From positions 1-64,000 of the forward strand of contig CAVWPS010000001.1 in assembly GCA_963756975.1 (NCBI GenBank): a DNA stretch of 64,000 nt, written 5' to 3'. Origin of the DNA: CAVRQM01 sp963756975. Its GTDB lineage: Bacteria; Pseudomonadota; Alphaproteobacteria; Acetobacterales; Acetobacteraceae. Shown piece after piece: positions 18,423 through 29,438 of the stretch (positions within the stretch are counted from its first letter, which is position 1; the number at the start of each line of letters is the position of its first letter). The notes below the pieces were generated by a model. It had not been told where the DNA came from. It searched no databases and saw only the letters and a list, made by a program, of their open reading frames with translations. The translations under genes were made by a program, and so were the position numbers.

Positions 18423-19910
18423 CTACGGGCCGGGCACGCTCTCGTTGCCGAACCGGATTGCCTCCTCGGCGGCGCGGATCAGGGCGCGCGCCTTCTGCAC
18501 GCATTCCGCATGTTCGGATTCCGGGTCGCTGTCGGCCACGATCCCGGCCCCGGCTTGCGCGTACAGCACGCCGTCCTTCACCACCGCCGTCCGCAGGCCG
18601 ATGCACGTGTCCATCGTCCCGTCGGCCGCGAAATAGCCGATGCAGCCGGCGTAGATCCCGCGCCGCACCGGCTCCAGCTCGTCGATGATCTCCATCGCGC
18701 GCACCTTCGGCGCCCCCGACAGCGTGCCGGCGGGAAAGCCCGCGATCAGCGCGTCGAGCGCGTCCAGCCCCGGCCGCAGCTTGCCGCGCACGTCGGACGC
18801 CATGTGCATCACGTGGCTGTACCGCTCGATGGCGAAGCTTTCGACCACGCGCACGCTGCCGATCTCGGCCACCCGGCCCACGTCGTTGCGGCCCAGATCG
18901 AGCAGCATCAGATGTTCGGCGCGCTCCTTCGGGTCGGCCAGCAGTTCGGCCGCCAGCGCCTCGTCCTCGGCATGGGTCGCACCCCGCCTGCGCGTGCCGG
19001 CCAGCGGACGGATCGTGACCTCGCCGTCGCGCAGCCGCACCATCACCTCGGGGCTCGAGCCGACGACCGCGAACTCGCCGAAATCGAGGTAGAACAGGAA
19101 CGGCGCGGGGTTGGTCCGGCGCAGCGCCCGGTACAACGCGAACGGGTGCAGCGCGAACGGGACGGAGAATCGCTGGCTCGGCACCACCTGAAACACGTCG
19201 CCGGCGCGGATGTATTCCTTCGCCCGCTCGACCGCCGCCATGTAGCCGTCGCGCCCGAGGTTCGAGACCGGCTCCGGCAGCGGTGCCGTAAGTGCCGTCG
19301 TCTCCGGCGTCGGCAGCGGCCGCGACAACGCCGCGCGGGCCTGCGCGATCCGCTCGTGCGCCTCGGTCCAAGCCTGCTCGGCCGAAACACCCGCGCGCGG
19401 ATGCACCGGGGCGGCGAGCGTCAGCGCGTCGCGGACCGTGTCGAAGATCGCGAACAGCGTCGGGCGAACCAGCCAGGCGTCCGGCAGGCCGAGCGGGTCC
19501 GGGTTCTTGTCCGGCAGCCGCTCCATCAGCCGCACCATGTCGTAGCCCAGATAGCCGACCAGCCCGCCGCACATCGGCGGCAGCCCGTCCGGCACGTCGA
19601 GCCGGCTGTCCGCCAGCACGGCGCGGAGGCTATCGAGCGCCGCACCCGGCTCGGGCACGAACGCCAAGCCGTCGCGAGAGACCTCCGCGATCTTGCCCCG
19701 GCACCGCCAGATCAGGTCCGGCGCGATGCCGATGATCGAATACCGCCCGCGCGCGGCCCCGCCCTCGACGCTTTCGAGCAGGCACGAATTGGCCCGCCCG
19801 AACCCGAGCTTCAGATACGCGGCCACCGGCGTCTCGAGGTCGGCGACCCCGACCGCGTGGACGACCTGACCCTGGCCCGCCTCGTAGGCGGCGCGAAACG
19901 CCTCGTTCAA
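18423..19910 (-). CDS. trpE: Anthranilate synthase component I
   Basis: Chorismate-using subunit of anthranilate synthase, first step of tryptophan synthesis, 495 residues, cytoplasmic. N-terminal feedback segment (CLLESVEGG, GRYSIIG), the Gly-rich GGLVGYLGYDMVRLME near 125, FQVVPSQRFS near 240, and the chorismate-binding core: PLAGTRRRG near 320, DLGRNDVGRV near 357, FPAGTLSGAPK near 408 and YAGCIGYF near 435. It starts with TTG overlapping the ppiD stop as TTGA. The usual partner trpG does not follow; two glycosyltransferase genes do. Confidence 0.95.
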   Translation of the reverse strand: MNEAFRAAYEAGQGQVVHAVGVADLETPVAAYLKLGFGRANSCLLESVEGGAARGRYSIIGIAPDLIWRCRGKIAEVSRDGLAFVPEPGAALDSLRAVLADSRLDVPDGLPPMCGGLVGYLGYDMVRLMERLPDKNPDPLGLPDAWLVRPTLFAIFDTVRDALTLAAPVHPRAGVSAEQAWTEAHERIAQARAALSRPLPTPETTALTAPLPEPVSNLGRDGYMAAVERAKEYIRAGDVFQVVPSQRFSVPFALHPFALYRALRRTNPAPFLFYLDFGEFAVVGSSPEVMVRLRDGEVTIRPLAGTRRRGATHAEDEALAAELLADPKERAEHLMLLDLGRNDVGRVAEIGSVRVVESFAIERYSHVMHMASDVRGKLRPGLDALDALIAGFPAGTLSGAPKVRAMEIIDELEPVRRGIYAGCIGYFAADGTMDTCIGLRTAVVKDGVLYAQAGAGIVADSDPESEHAECVQKARALIRAAEEAIRFGNESVPGP

Positions 19911-21830
19911 TTAGCGCCCGCCGTGCGGGCCAGCGCGTCGATCTGGCCCGGGTTCATGTGCGGGTCGGACGCGAGCAGGACGTTGCGGGCGTAGGTGTTC
20001 ACCGTGTCGGACGCGATCGCCCGATCGACATCCTGGCGCACCGCCGCGAGCCCGGCCGTGTCGGCCGACGGATCGGGGAAGTCGATCGACTGCAGCTGTG
20101 CGACGACGAACCCATCATGGGTCTGGACCATCGCCGGATCGTGCAGCTTCAGCCCGAACAGGATCTTGGCCAGCTCCTCCGGCACGTCCGCCGGGGCGGG
20201 GCCGCGCCCGACCGGCGGCAGGTGGCGCACCGGCAGTTTGGCCGCCTCCGCCGCCTGCGCCAGCGTCTGCCCGCCCTGCATCGCGGCCAGCATTTTCGCC
20301 GCCATCGCGTTGGCCGCGCGGGAAATCTGGTCGCGGTTATAGTCGGCGCGCGCGGTGTCCACGACATCCGCGAACGGCTTGGGGGCCGGCGGGATGATGT
20401 TGTCGACCATCACGGCGAATTCGCCGATCGGCGGCGAGCCGGCCGGCGCACCCGGTGCCGTCACCGGGATGAGCCGTGGCTGGTCGCCCTTGTTGGCGGC
20501 GAACGCGGCCGCGATCAGCGCATCGCGAACCGGCGGCGGGGCAGGGATCGGCGCCTCCATCCCGGTCTCGGTATGACCGGTCTTGTCGAGCGTCCCGGCG
20601 GCCGGTGCCAGCCCCAGCTCGCTCCACAGCGACTTCGAACGTGGCGCCACCGGTCAGCAGGTCGTCGACATGGCGGGCGCGGTCGAACAGCAGCTCGCTC
20701 GCCTTATCGCGCGCGATCGCCTGCTTGATCGAGTCGCGCACGTCGGCCAGCGACTTCGTCCCCGCCGGTGTGATCTTGGCGACGCTCGCCACGTACCAGC
20801 CGAGCGCCCCGTGGACCGGATCGCCGACCGTATGCTCGGGCTGGGCGAACACCGCGTCGGCCAGCTCCGGGAACGGAAGATCGGCCCGGCTCGTGTCCGG
20901 CAGCTCGGTCGCGGTTGCACCCGCGGCGGTCGCGGCGGTCTGCATCTGCGCCCAGTCGGCACCGCTGCGCCATTGCGCCGCGAGGTCACGGGCGCGCGGC
21001 TCGTCCGGTGCGGTGATCACGTCGACGGTGCGACGCTCGGGCGCCTGGAAATCGGCCAGATGCTGGTCGTAGGTCGTGGCGATCTCGGCGTCGGTGACGT
21101 CGACCGTCTTGGCGATCTCCTCCGGCGTCAGGATGACCGTCTTGATGTGGCGGTATTCCGGCGTGCTGTACAGCTCCGGGTGGTTGTCGACCCAGCGATG
21201 CAACTGCGCGTCGGTCGCGGGGGCCGGTGCGGGCTGTGCGGCGAACGCGACGTCGACCGCGTCCGCCTGCCGCGTCTCATGCAGCGCCGCATACACGTGG
21301 CGCGTCATCAGCGCCGAGCCGGTGGCCCCGGCCTGTACCGCTTCGAGCAGCTGGTTGGTGGCGATCTGGTTGCGAACGTTCGCCTCGTAGCGCGCCACGG
21401 TCAGGTGGTTGTCCGCCAGCACCCGCTCCATCGTCGCCTTGTCGAATTGCCCGTTCGGCCCGCGAAAGCCGGGCAGGGCGAACACCATGTCGCGGATCGC
21501 CTGATCGGGGGCCACGATGCCGAGCCGGTCGGCCTGACGGGTCAACGCCACGCCGACCGAGGCCTGCTGCGCCGCCACCCCGGCGACTTCGCGGCGCATC
21601 TCGGCGGTCACGTCCGGCTGGTTGCGCCGGAGCTGGGCCAGCATGTGCGTATAGATGTCCTGGATGGTCAGCGGGTCGACCGTGGTCCCGTCGACGGTCG
21701 CGATCGCGGTCGGGTCGGACCCGAACTGACTGCGCGAGGCGACGCCCCACAGCGCGAAGGCCGCGGCGAGGACGATGAAGAACAGACGGGCGGGCCAGGT
21801 GTTGGTCAGGCCACGGAACAGGCGAAGCAT
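19907..21830 (-). CDS. ppiD: SurA/PpiD-type peptidyl-prolyl isomerase, membrane-anchored (one frame break)
   Basis: Periplasmic folding factor anchored in the inner membrane. Residues 1-30 (LRLFRGLTNTWPARLFFIVLA...) form the single N-terminal membrane segment, followed by a SurA-N-like helical region (DIYTHMLAQLRR, FALPGFRGPNGQF) and a weak parvulin-type region. The protein is about 640 residues after joining, normal for PpiD. The frame breaks near 20625-20632; LGLAPAAGTLDKTG resumes the correct frame and the protein ends at 19907. I start at ATG 21830, which begins with the membrane anchor. Divergent from tpiA and coupled to trpE. Confidence 0.85.
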
Positions 21831-21921
21831 GGGGCGAGCACCGGAAAAGGACGAACGAGAGAGGCGGCAACCTAGAAGCGGGTGCGCCGGGATGCCATAG
21901 GGGCCACGATCGGAGTTAACG

Positions 21922-22636
21922 ATGCGACAACTGATTGCCGGAAACTGGAAAATGAACGGCCTGCGGGCGATGGGCCACGCCCTCGCGAAGGAGATCGCGG
22001 CCGCCGGCGATCTGCACTGCGACCTGGTCCTGTTCCCGCCGGCGACGCTGCTGACGGACATCGTGGCGATCTGCGCCGGAACCGGCGTCGGCGTCGGCGC
22101 GCAGGATTGCAGCGAGAAGTCCGCTCGGCCCGCGCACCGGCGACATCGCGGCCGGGCAGGTCGTCGACGCGGGCGGGAGTTGGGTCATCCTCGGCCACTC
22201 CGAACGCCGGGCGGTGCACGGCGAGACGGACGCGCTGGTCCGCGCAAAAGTCTTGGCGGCAACCGCCGCCGGGCTGCGGGTCATCGTCTGCGTCGGCGAG
22301 AGCGAGGCCGAGCGCGATGCCGGCCAGGAAAACGATGTGGTGAAAAATCAGCTCGCGGGATCGCTGCCGGACGGGTTCGCGGGCGTCGTCGCCTACGAGC
22401 CGGTGTGGGCGATCGGGACCGGCAAGCACGCGGAGCCGGATCAGGTGGCCGCCATGCACGCCCATATCCGCAGCTGCATCGGGCCCGGGAGCGCCATCCT
22501 GTACGGCGGCTCGGTGACGCCGGCCAACGCGGCACAGCTGCTGTGCCTGCCCGAGGTCGGCGGTGCCCTGGTCGGCGGCGCCAGCCTCGACGCGAGCCGC
22601 TTCCTCGCGATCGCGCGGGCCGCGCTTCCCACCTAG
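21922..22636 (+). CDS. tpiA: Triosephosphate isomerase (one frame break)
   Basis: Glycolytic enzyme interconverting dihydroxyacetone phosphate and glyceraldehyde 3-phosphate. N-terminal IAGNWKMNG carries the substrate Lys; VILGHSERR has the catalytic His; VVAYEPVWAIGTGK has the catalytic Glu; LYGGSVTPANA and GALVGGASLDA bind phosphate. The frame breaks near 22121: after QDCSEKS the frame LGPRTGDIAAGQVVDAGGSW continues, with one surplus base in the TCCGCTCGG stretch. Since this is a central single-copy enzyme, the break is probably a sequence error. Joined length is about 237 residues. Confidence 0.93.
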
Positions 22637-22655
22637 CCGCAGGGCGCGTAAGACC

Positions 22656-22708
22656 CCCGCCTGCCTTAACCGCCCGCCTGCGTTCAACCGCCCGCCTGCT
22701 GTCAACCG
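22656..22708. repeat. Three tandem 17-18-base repeats before secG
   Basis: Units start at 22656, 22673 and 22691; the consensus is CCCGCCTGC, three variable bases, then (C)AACCG. They fill most of the gap between tpiA and secG and end at the secG ribosome site (GGAAG). Seen directly; function unknown. Confidence 0.8.
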
Positions 22709-22717
22709 GAAGCCTCG

Positions 22718-23059
22718 ATGACTCACGTCTTGCTCGCGATCCACCTTTTCGTGACCATCGCCCTGATCGGCGTGGTGCTGATCCAGCGCAGCGAGGGCGG
22801 CGGTTTGGGCATCGGCACCACCCAGGGCATGGGCAGCTTCATGACCGGCCGGGGCACGGCGAACCTGCTGACCCGCACGACCGCCATCCTGGCCGCCGCG
22901 TTCTTCGCCCTGTCGCTGTCGCTGGCACTGCTGAACCGCGGCACCCGCGGCGGCGTGCTCGACCTGTCCCCGCCGCCCACCGCCGGCCTGCCCGCGCTGC
23001 CGGCCGGTGCCACGCCCGCGCCGGTCAAGCCCGCCGCGCCGACCGTGCCGACGAACTAG
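22718..23059 (+). CDS. secG: Preprotein translocase subunit SecG
   Basis: Small membrane component of the SecYEG translocon, 113 residues. Two membrane segments (about residues 3-22 and 50-70) flank the conserved cytoplasmic loop with LIQRSEGGGLG and the TRTTAILAA segment. The C-terminal tail is Pro/Ala-rich (PAPVKPAAPTVP), as common in alphaproteobacteria. GGAAG lies seven bases before the ATG. The tpiA-secG-pyrG order is widely conserved. Confidence 0.95.
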   Translation: MTHVLLAIHLFVTIALIGVVLIQRSEGGGLGIGTTQGMGSFMTGRGTANLLTRTTAILAAAFFALSLSLALLNRGTRGGVLDLSPPPTAGLPALPAGATPAPVKPAAPTVPTN

Positions 23060-23099
23060 GGTTCACGCCAACTCCTTTGGGCGGCTACAAGGATCGCCC

Positions 23100-24739
<1,640 letters not shown>

Positions 24740-24743
<4 letters not shown>

Positions 24744-25564
24744 TCGCTAAAGTCGTACGGGTCGGCGGCATAGAAATCGCGAACGACCGGCCGTTCGTCC
24801 TGATCGCCGGCCCATGCCAGATCGAGGGCCGGTCGCAGGCGCTGGAAGTGGCCGCCGCCCTGGCCGAAATCTCGGCCGCGACCGGCGTCTCGGTCATTTA
24901 CAAATCGTCCTACGACAAGGCGAACCGCACCAGCGCCAACGCCGCGCGCGGCGTCGGCATGCCAGAAGGTTTGTCGATCCTGGCCGAGGTGCGCGAGACG
25001 CACGCGATGCCGGTGCTGACCGACGTGCACAACGCCGACCAGTGCCGCCCGGTGGCCGAGGCGGTGGACGTGTTGCAGATCCCGGCATTCCTGTGCCGCC
25101 AGACCGACCTGCTGATCGCGGCCGGCGAGACCGGTGCCGCCGTCAACGTGAAGAAGGGGCAGTTCCTGGCACCGTGGGACATGGTCCACGTCGCCGCCAA
25201 GATCGCCGGCACCGGCAACGAGCGCATCCTGCTGTGCGAGCGCGGATCGAGTTTTGGGTACAACACGCTGGTGTCCGACATGCGCGCCCTGCCGATCATG
25301 GCGGGGACGGGCTACCCGGTGGTGATGGACGCGACCCACGCCGTGCAGTCGCCGGGCGGGCAGGGCGGGTCGTCGGGCGGCGACCGCCAATATGCCCCGG
25401 TGCTGGCAAGGGCGGCGCTGGCGGTGGGGGTGGCGGCGGTGTTCATCGAATGCCACCCGGACCCGGATCATGCGCCGAGCGATGGGGCGACGATGGTGGC
25501 GCTGCGCGATATGCCGGCGCTGGTGGCGCGGCTGGTTGCGTTCGACCGGCTGGCCAAGGGGTGA
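24740..25564 (+). CDS. kdsA: 3-deoxy-8-phosphooctulonate (KDO-8-P) synthase
   Basis: Condenses phosphoenolpyruvate with arabinose 5-phosphate on the way to KDO of lipopolysaccharide, 274 residues. LIAGPCQIEGR, YKSSYDKANRTS, VLTDVHNADQC, QTDLLIAAGETGAAVNVKKGQF, CERGSSFGYNTLV, DATHAVQ and ECHPDPDHAPSDG are the family signatures. VKKGQ rather than VKNPA after NV places it with KDO-8-P synthases of the type found beside pyrG. ATG overlaps the pyrG stop. Confidence 0.96.
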
Positions 25565-25571
25565 TCGCGCG

Positions 25572-25871
25572 TTGATCGAGGTTCGCGAAACCGAGGAGTT
25601 TCGCGACTGGTTGGACCGCCTCACCGATCCTCGCGCGGTCCGCAGCATCGCCCAGCGTGCCGCTCGATTTCAGCTCGGTCTGTTCGGCGACGTCCGCCCT
25701 GTCGGCGACGGCATATCGGAAGCGCGGATCGACCACGGTCCCGGTTACCGGATGTATTTCGTGCATCGGCACACCATTCTCGTCATTCTCCTGTGCGGCG
25801 GCGATAAGGGGTCGCAGGCACGAGATATTGTCAGAGCGAAGGCACTCGCAGCCAAATCAGAGGACCAGTGA
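25572..25871 (+). CDS. RelE/HigB-like toxin of a type II toxin-antitoxin pair
   Basis: Protein of 99 residues with the pattern of the 'addiction module killer' group: VRETEEFRDWLDRLTD at the N-terminus, AARFQLGLFGDVRPVGDGISEARIDHGPGYRMYF in the middle and LCGGDKGSQARDIVRA at the end. Family members are ribosome-linked or free mRNA endonucleases. The likely start is TTG 25572, only seven bases after kdsA; no ATG is available. The stop overlaps the ATG of the antitoxin gene. Base composition is less GC-rich than the flanking core genes, which suggests acquisition. Confidence 0.8.
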   Translation: MIEVRETEEFRDWLDRLTDPRAVRSIAQRAARFQLGLFGDVRPVGDGISEARIDHGPGYRMYFVHRHTILVILLCGGDKGSQARDIVRAKALAAKSEDQ

Positions 25872-26206
25872 TGTTGAAGACGCATCCTTTCGACGCGGCT
25901 CGATACATTAAGACGACCGAAGACGCCGCCTCATTGTTGGATGATGCCCTCGGCAGCGGGAGCGCCGAATACGTGTCGCATGCGCTCGGCATCATTCTCC
26001 GCGCGGACATCGCAGCTTTGGGTAGCGTGTCGCAGGAGTTGCTGAACGGCTCGCGGCATGACGGGCCAACGCTCGCCACTCTTGTTGTCGTGTCGCGGGC
26101 ACTTGGATTGACCATGGCCGTACGGCAGATGACAGCGGACGAATACGCCGGGCACCATGTTCCCAATTCTGGGGAGAACGTGTCTGTTCTCCGGGCCAAT
26201 TCCTAG
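25871..26206 (+). CDS. Helix-turn-helix antitoxin partner
   Basis: Protein of about 111 residues following the toxin with overlapping stop and start. It resembles the antidote group paired with this toxin type: LKTHPFDAARYIKTTEDAASLLDDAL at the N-terminus, ALGIILRADIAALGSVSQELLNG and the helix-turn-helix-like stretch around TLATLVVVSRALGLTM. It has a C-terminal extension of about 20 residues (MTADEYAGHHVPNSG...) beyond the usual end. AGAGGA lies ahead of the ATG. It should neutralise the toxin and repress the pair. Confidence 0.75.
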   Translation: MLKTHPFDAARYIKTTEDAASLLDDALGSGSAEYVSHALGIILRADIAALGSVSQELLNGSRHDGPTLATLVVVSRALGLTMAVRQMTADEYAGHHVPNSGENVSVLRANS

Positions 26207-26238
26207 TGTTCCCATAGGGACGCGAAACCTCCCGTATT

Positions 26239-26263
26239 GGACGCACCGCGTCTCGCGTTTTTA
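26239..26263 (+). terminator. Weak terminator after the toxin-antitoxin pair
   Basis: GGACGC-ACC-GCGTCT forms a short stem, followed by CGCGTTTTT. It lies 33 bases after the antitoxin stop in a 207-base gap that shows no other gene. Confidence 0.45.
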
Positions 26264-26413
26264 GACGACCGCTCGTGACAACTCGTCGGCCGCGCGGTTT
26301 CCTGTGACTTGAGCTAATGTGACCATCGGTCGCCCTAGCCAGCCAGAAAACAGTCCCAACGTGGCCCCAGCGCCAGCCGACACCCCGGTGCGCCCCCGCC
26401 GCCAGGATGTTCC

Positions 26414-28126
26414 ATGCCGCCAGCCCGCTCGCGCCTTCCGCTGTTCGCCATCTCCGTCACCCTCCTGACGACCGTCGCCACCGCAGGCACCGAAGCGGTC
26501 CTGAACCCGGCCCGAACGTCGATCGCCGTCCTGTTCGTGGCCTTGCTGGCCGTGGGCTATTTCGGGCTGGCCCTCTCCGCGTCGACCGTCGTGTTCGGCA
26601 TGCTGCCCCGGACCCGCCACGCACCGCGACGGGCCGCCGTGACCGGCACGCCGCGCACCGCCATCCTGCTGCCGATCTACAACGAGCGGCCGGAGCAGAT
26701 CGCGGCGGCCGTCAGAGTCATGGCCGACAGCCTCGACGCGCTCGACGGAGTCGCCATCCACATTCTCAGCGACACCCAGAACCCCGCCATCGCCGCCCGC
26801 GAAGCGCGGATCTGGCCCGCAACCGCCACGACCCGCACCGGCTTGAACATCCACTACCGCCGTCGCACCCAAAACATCGGCCGCAAGGCCGGCAACCTGA
26901 TGGCGTTCTGCCGCGACGAGGGCCGGGCCTACGACTTCGCCATCGTGCTCGACGCCGACAGCCTGATGACCGGCGACGCCATCCGCGGCCTGATCGCCGA
27001 GCTGCGCGACGACCCGCACGCGGCCCTGGTGCAGTCCGTCCCGTATCCGGTCGGCGCCGAAACCCTGTTCGGCCGGATGCAGCAATTCGCCGTCCGCCTC
27101 GGCACCCCGCTCGCCGTCGCCGGCCTGCATCTGTGGCAGCAGCGGCGCGGCTCCTACTGGGGCCACAACGCGATCCTGCGCCTGTCCGCGTTCACCGAGC
27201 ATGCCGGTCTGCCGATTCTGCGCGGCACGGCCCCGCTCGGCGGCGAAATCCTGTGCCACGACACGATCGAGGCGGCGCTGCTGCTGCGGGCCGGCTGGGC
27301 GGTGCGGATGGCGCCCGACATCCACGGCTCGTACGAGACCACGCCGAGCAACATCCTGGACCACCTCGTGCGCGAACAACGGTGGTGCCAGGGCAATCTG
27401 CAGCATCTGCGGCTGGTGGGGGCACCCGGCCTGTTGCCGGAAAGCCGGTTCCATATCGGTCAGGGCATTCTCTACTACCTGTCGACGCCGCTCGGCCTGG
27501 TGCTGAGCGCGCTGCTGCTGGCCGGCGTCGCGTCGGTCGGGGAAGACGGGCATCGGGCCGCCCCGTCCGACACCCTGGTGCGGCTGATGCTGTGGGCGGT
27601 CGTCGCGCTGCTGTTCGGCCCCCGGATCATCAGCCTGATCCGGGGCCTGATCGTGCCGGGAGTCGCGGCACGGTTCGGCGGCCGGGTGCCGCTGATCGCC
27701 TCGGCCGTCGCCGAGCAGATCGCGGCGACGCTGCTCGCCCCCGTGCAGGCGGTCTCCATCACCGGGTTCGTCATCGCAACGTTCGCGGGAAAAATCGTGA
27801 CGTGGGACGCGGCGGAGCGGGGCGACCGTGCCGTCGGCCTGCACGAGGCATGGCGGCGGCTGCGCTGGCACACCGCAATCGGTATTTTGACGACAGCCGG
27901 CATCGCCCTGACCCAGCCGGCGGCGCTGCCTTGGACGGCACCGTTCCTGGTTGGACTGATCGTCTCGATCCCGGTCGCGATGGCGTCGGGCAGCGTGTGG
28001 CTCGGGCGTTTCGCGGGCCGGCTCGGCTTGTTTCTCACCGAGGACGAGCTGTTCCCGACGCCCGAACTGGCGGCCCTGACGTCGCGCGGGAACGACGCAG
28101 TAGCCCGCGTGCCAGCCATGGGGTAG
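26414..28126 (+). CDS. opgH: OpgH/MdoH-type glucan glucosyltransferase
   Basis: Inner-membrane family 2 glycosyltransferase that builds the beta-1,2-glucan backbone of osmoregulated periplasmic glucans, 570 residues. Two membrane segments at about 8-60; catalytic domain with ILLPIYNE near 90, VLDADSLM near 180, HDTIEAALLLRAGW near 280 and the QRWCQGNLQH motif near 322; several C-terminal membrane segments. It is shorter than the enterobacterial enzyme (roughly 850 residues) but keeps all catalytic motifs. No opgG is next to it. A second ATG at 26407 is in the wrong frame. Confidence 0.88.
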   Translation: MPPARSRLPLFAISVTLLTTVATAGTEAVLNPARTSIAVLFVALLAVGYFGLALSASTVVFGMLPRTRHAPRRAAVTGTPRTAILLPIYNERPEQIAAAVRVMADSLDALDGVAIHILSDTQNPAIAAREARIWPATATTRTGLNIHYRRRTQNIGRKAGNLMAFCRDEGRAYDFAIVLDADSLMTGDAIRGLIAELRDDPHAALVQSVPYPVGAETLFGRMQQFAVRLGTPLAVAGLHLWQQRRGSYWGHNAILRLSAFTEHAGLPILRGTAPLGGEILCHDTIEAALLLRAGWAVRMAPDIHGSYETTPSNILDHLVREQRWCQGNLQHLRLVGAPGLLPESRFHIGQGILYYLSTPLGLVLSALLLAGVASVGEDGHRAAPSDTLVRLMLWAVVALLFGPRIISLIRGLIVPGVAARFGGRVPLIASAVAEQIAATLLAPVQAVSITGFVIATFAGKIVTWDAAERGDRAVGLHEAWRRLRWHTAIGILTTAGIALTQPAALPWTAPFLVGLIVSIPVAMASGSVWLGRFAGRLGLFLTEDELFPTPELAALTSRGNDAVARVPAMG

Positions 28127-28157
28127 GGGACGGGCAGACCGTTGCAGGACCCGTCCC
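28127..28157 (+). promoter_or_regulatory. Hairpin holding the ribosome site of eno in its loop
   Basis: GGGACGGG (28127-28134) pairs perfectly with CCCGTCCC (28150-28157), giving an 8-base-pair stem whose 15-base loop contains AGGA; the eno ATG begins at the very next base, 28158. It could hinder initiation or, as a stem after the opgH stop, act as a processing site. No T-run follows. Confidence 0.5.
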
Positions 28158-29435
28158 ATGAGCGCCATTGCCGACATCACCGCCCGCGAAATCCTCGACA
28201 GCCGGGGCACGCCGACGATCGAGGTGGAGGTCACGCTCGAATCCGGCGCGATGGGCCGGGCGGCCGTGCCCTCGGGGGCCTCGACCGGTGCGCATGAGGC
28301 GGTGGAGCTGCGGGACGGCGACCGGAGCCGCTACAACGGCAAGGGTGTCCGCAACGCGGTCGCCAACGCCGAGGGCGAAATCCTCGACGCGATCGGCGGG
28401 ATCGAGGCGACCGAGCAGCTTCGCATCGACGGGCTGATGATCGACCTCGACGGCACGCCGAACAAAGGCCGTCTCGGCGCGAACGCGATCCTGGGCGTCT
28501 CGCTGGGTGTCGCCAAGGCGGCGGCGATCGAGATGGAGATGCCGCTGTACCGCTACGTCGGCGGCGTGTTCGCGCGCACCCTGCCGGTGCCGATGATGAA
28601 CATCGTCAACGGCGGCAAGCACGCGGACAACCCGATCGACATCCAGGAATTCATGGTGCAGCCGGTGGGTGCCGCCTCGCTGTCCGACGCGGTGCGGATC
28701 GGCGCGGAGATTTTCGCGGCCCTGAAGAAGGCGCTGTCGTCGGCCGGGCACAACACCAATGTCGGCGACGAGGGCGGCTTCGCGCCGAACCTGAAATCGG
28801 CCGACGAGGCGCTCGGCTACATGATGCGCGCGACCGAGGCGGCCGGGTACACGCCGGGCGAGGACGTGGTGTTCGCGCTCGATTGCGCCGCCACCGAATT
28901 CTACGCCGACGGCCTCTACAAGCTCGAAGGCGAGGGCAAGACGTTCGAGAGCGGGCAGATGGTCGACTACCTGGCCGACCTCGCCGCGCGCTACCCGATC
29001 GCCTCGATCGAGGACGGGTGTTCCGAGGATGACTGGGCCGGCTGGGCGGAACTGACGGAGCGGCTGGGCGGCAAGATTCAGATCGTCGGCGACGATTTGT
29101 TCGTGACCAACCCGTCGCGCCTCGCGCGCGGAATCGCCGAGAAATCGGCCAATGCGCTGCTGGTCAAGGTCAACCAGATCGGCACGCTGAGCGAGACGCT
29201 GGAGGCGGTGGAGATGGCGCAGCGGGCCGGTTTCCGCGCGGTAATGAGCCATCGCAGCGGCGAGACCGAGGACGCGACCATCGCCGACCTCGCGGTCGCG
29301 ACGAACTGCGGCCAGATCAAGACCGGCAGCCTCGCGCGGTCGGACCGGACGGCGAAATACAACCAGCTGATGCGGATCGAGCAGGATCTCGGCCCGGCGG
29401 CGCGGTTCGCCGGGCGCGGGATCCTGCGCCGTTAG
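28158..29435 (+). CDS. eno: Enolase
   Basis: Glycolytic 2-phosphoglycerate dehydratase, 425 residues. AREILDSRGTPTIEVEV, PSGASTGAHEAVELRDGD, LGANAILGVSLG, NIVNGGKHADN, GDEGGFAPN, catalytic Lys in LLVKVNQIGTLSET and the SHRSGETED loop are all present, and the Mg-binding acidic residues are in ALDCAATEF, SIEDGCSEDD and VGDDLFVTN. Full length and unbroken. Cytoplasmic; also part of RNA degradosomes in some bacteria. Confidence 0.98.
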   Translation: MSAIADITAREILDSRGTPTIEVEVTLESGAMGRAAVPSGASTGAHEAVELRDGDRSRYNGKGVRNAVANAEGEILDAIGGIEATEQLRIDGLMIDLDGTPNKGRLGANAILGVSLGVAKAAAIEMEMPLYRYVGGVFARTLPVPMMNIVNGGKHADNPIDIQEFMVQPVGAASLSDAVRIGAEIFAALKKALSSAGHNTNVGDEGGFAPNLKSADEALGYMMRATEAAGYTPGEDVVFALDCAATEFYADGLYKLEGEGKTFESGQMVDYLADLAARYPIASIEDGCSEDDWAGWAELTERLGGKIQIVGDDLFVTNPSRLARGIAEKSANALLVKVNQIGTLSETLEAVEMAQRAGFRAVMSHRSGETEDATIADLAVATNCGQIKTGSLARSDRTAKYNQLMRIEQDLGPAARFAGRGILRR

Positions 29436-29438
29436 CCG

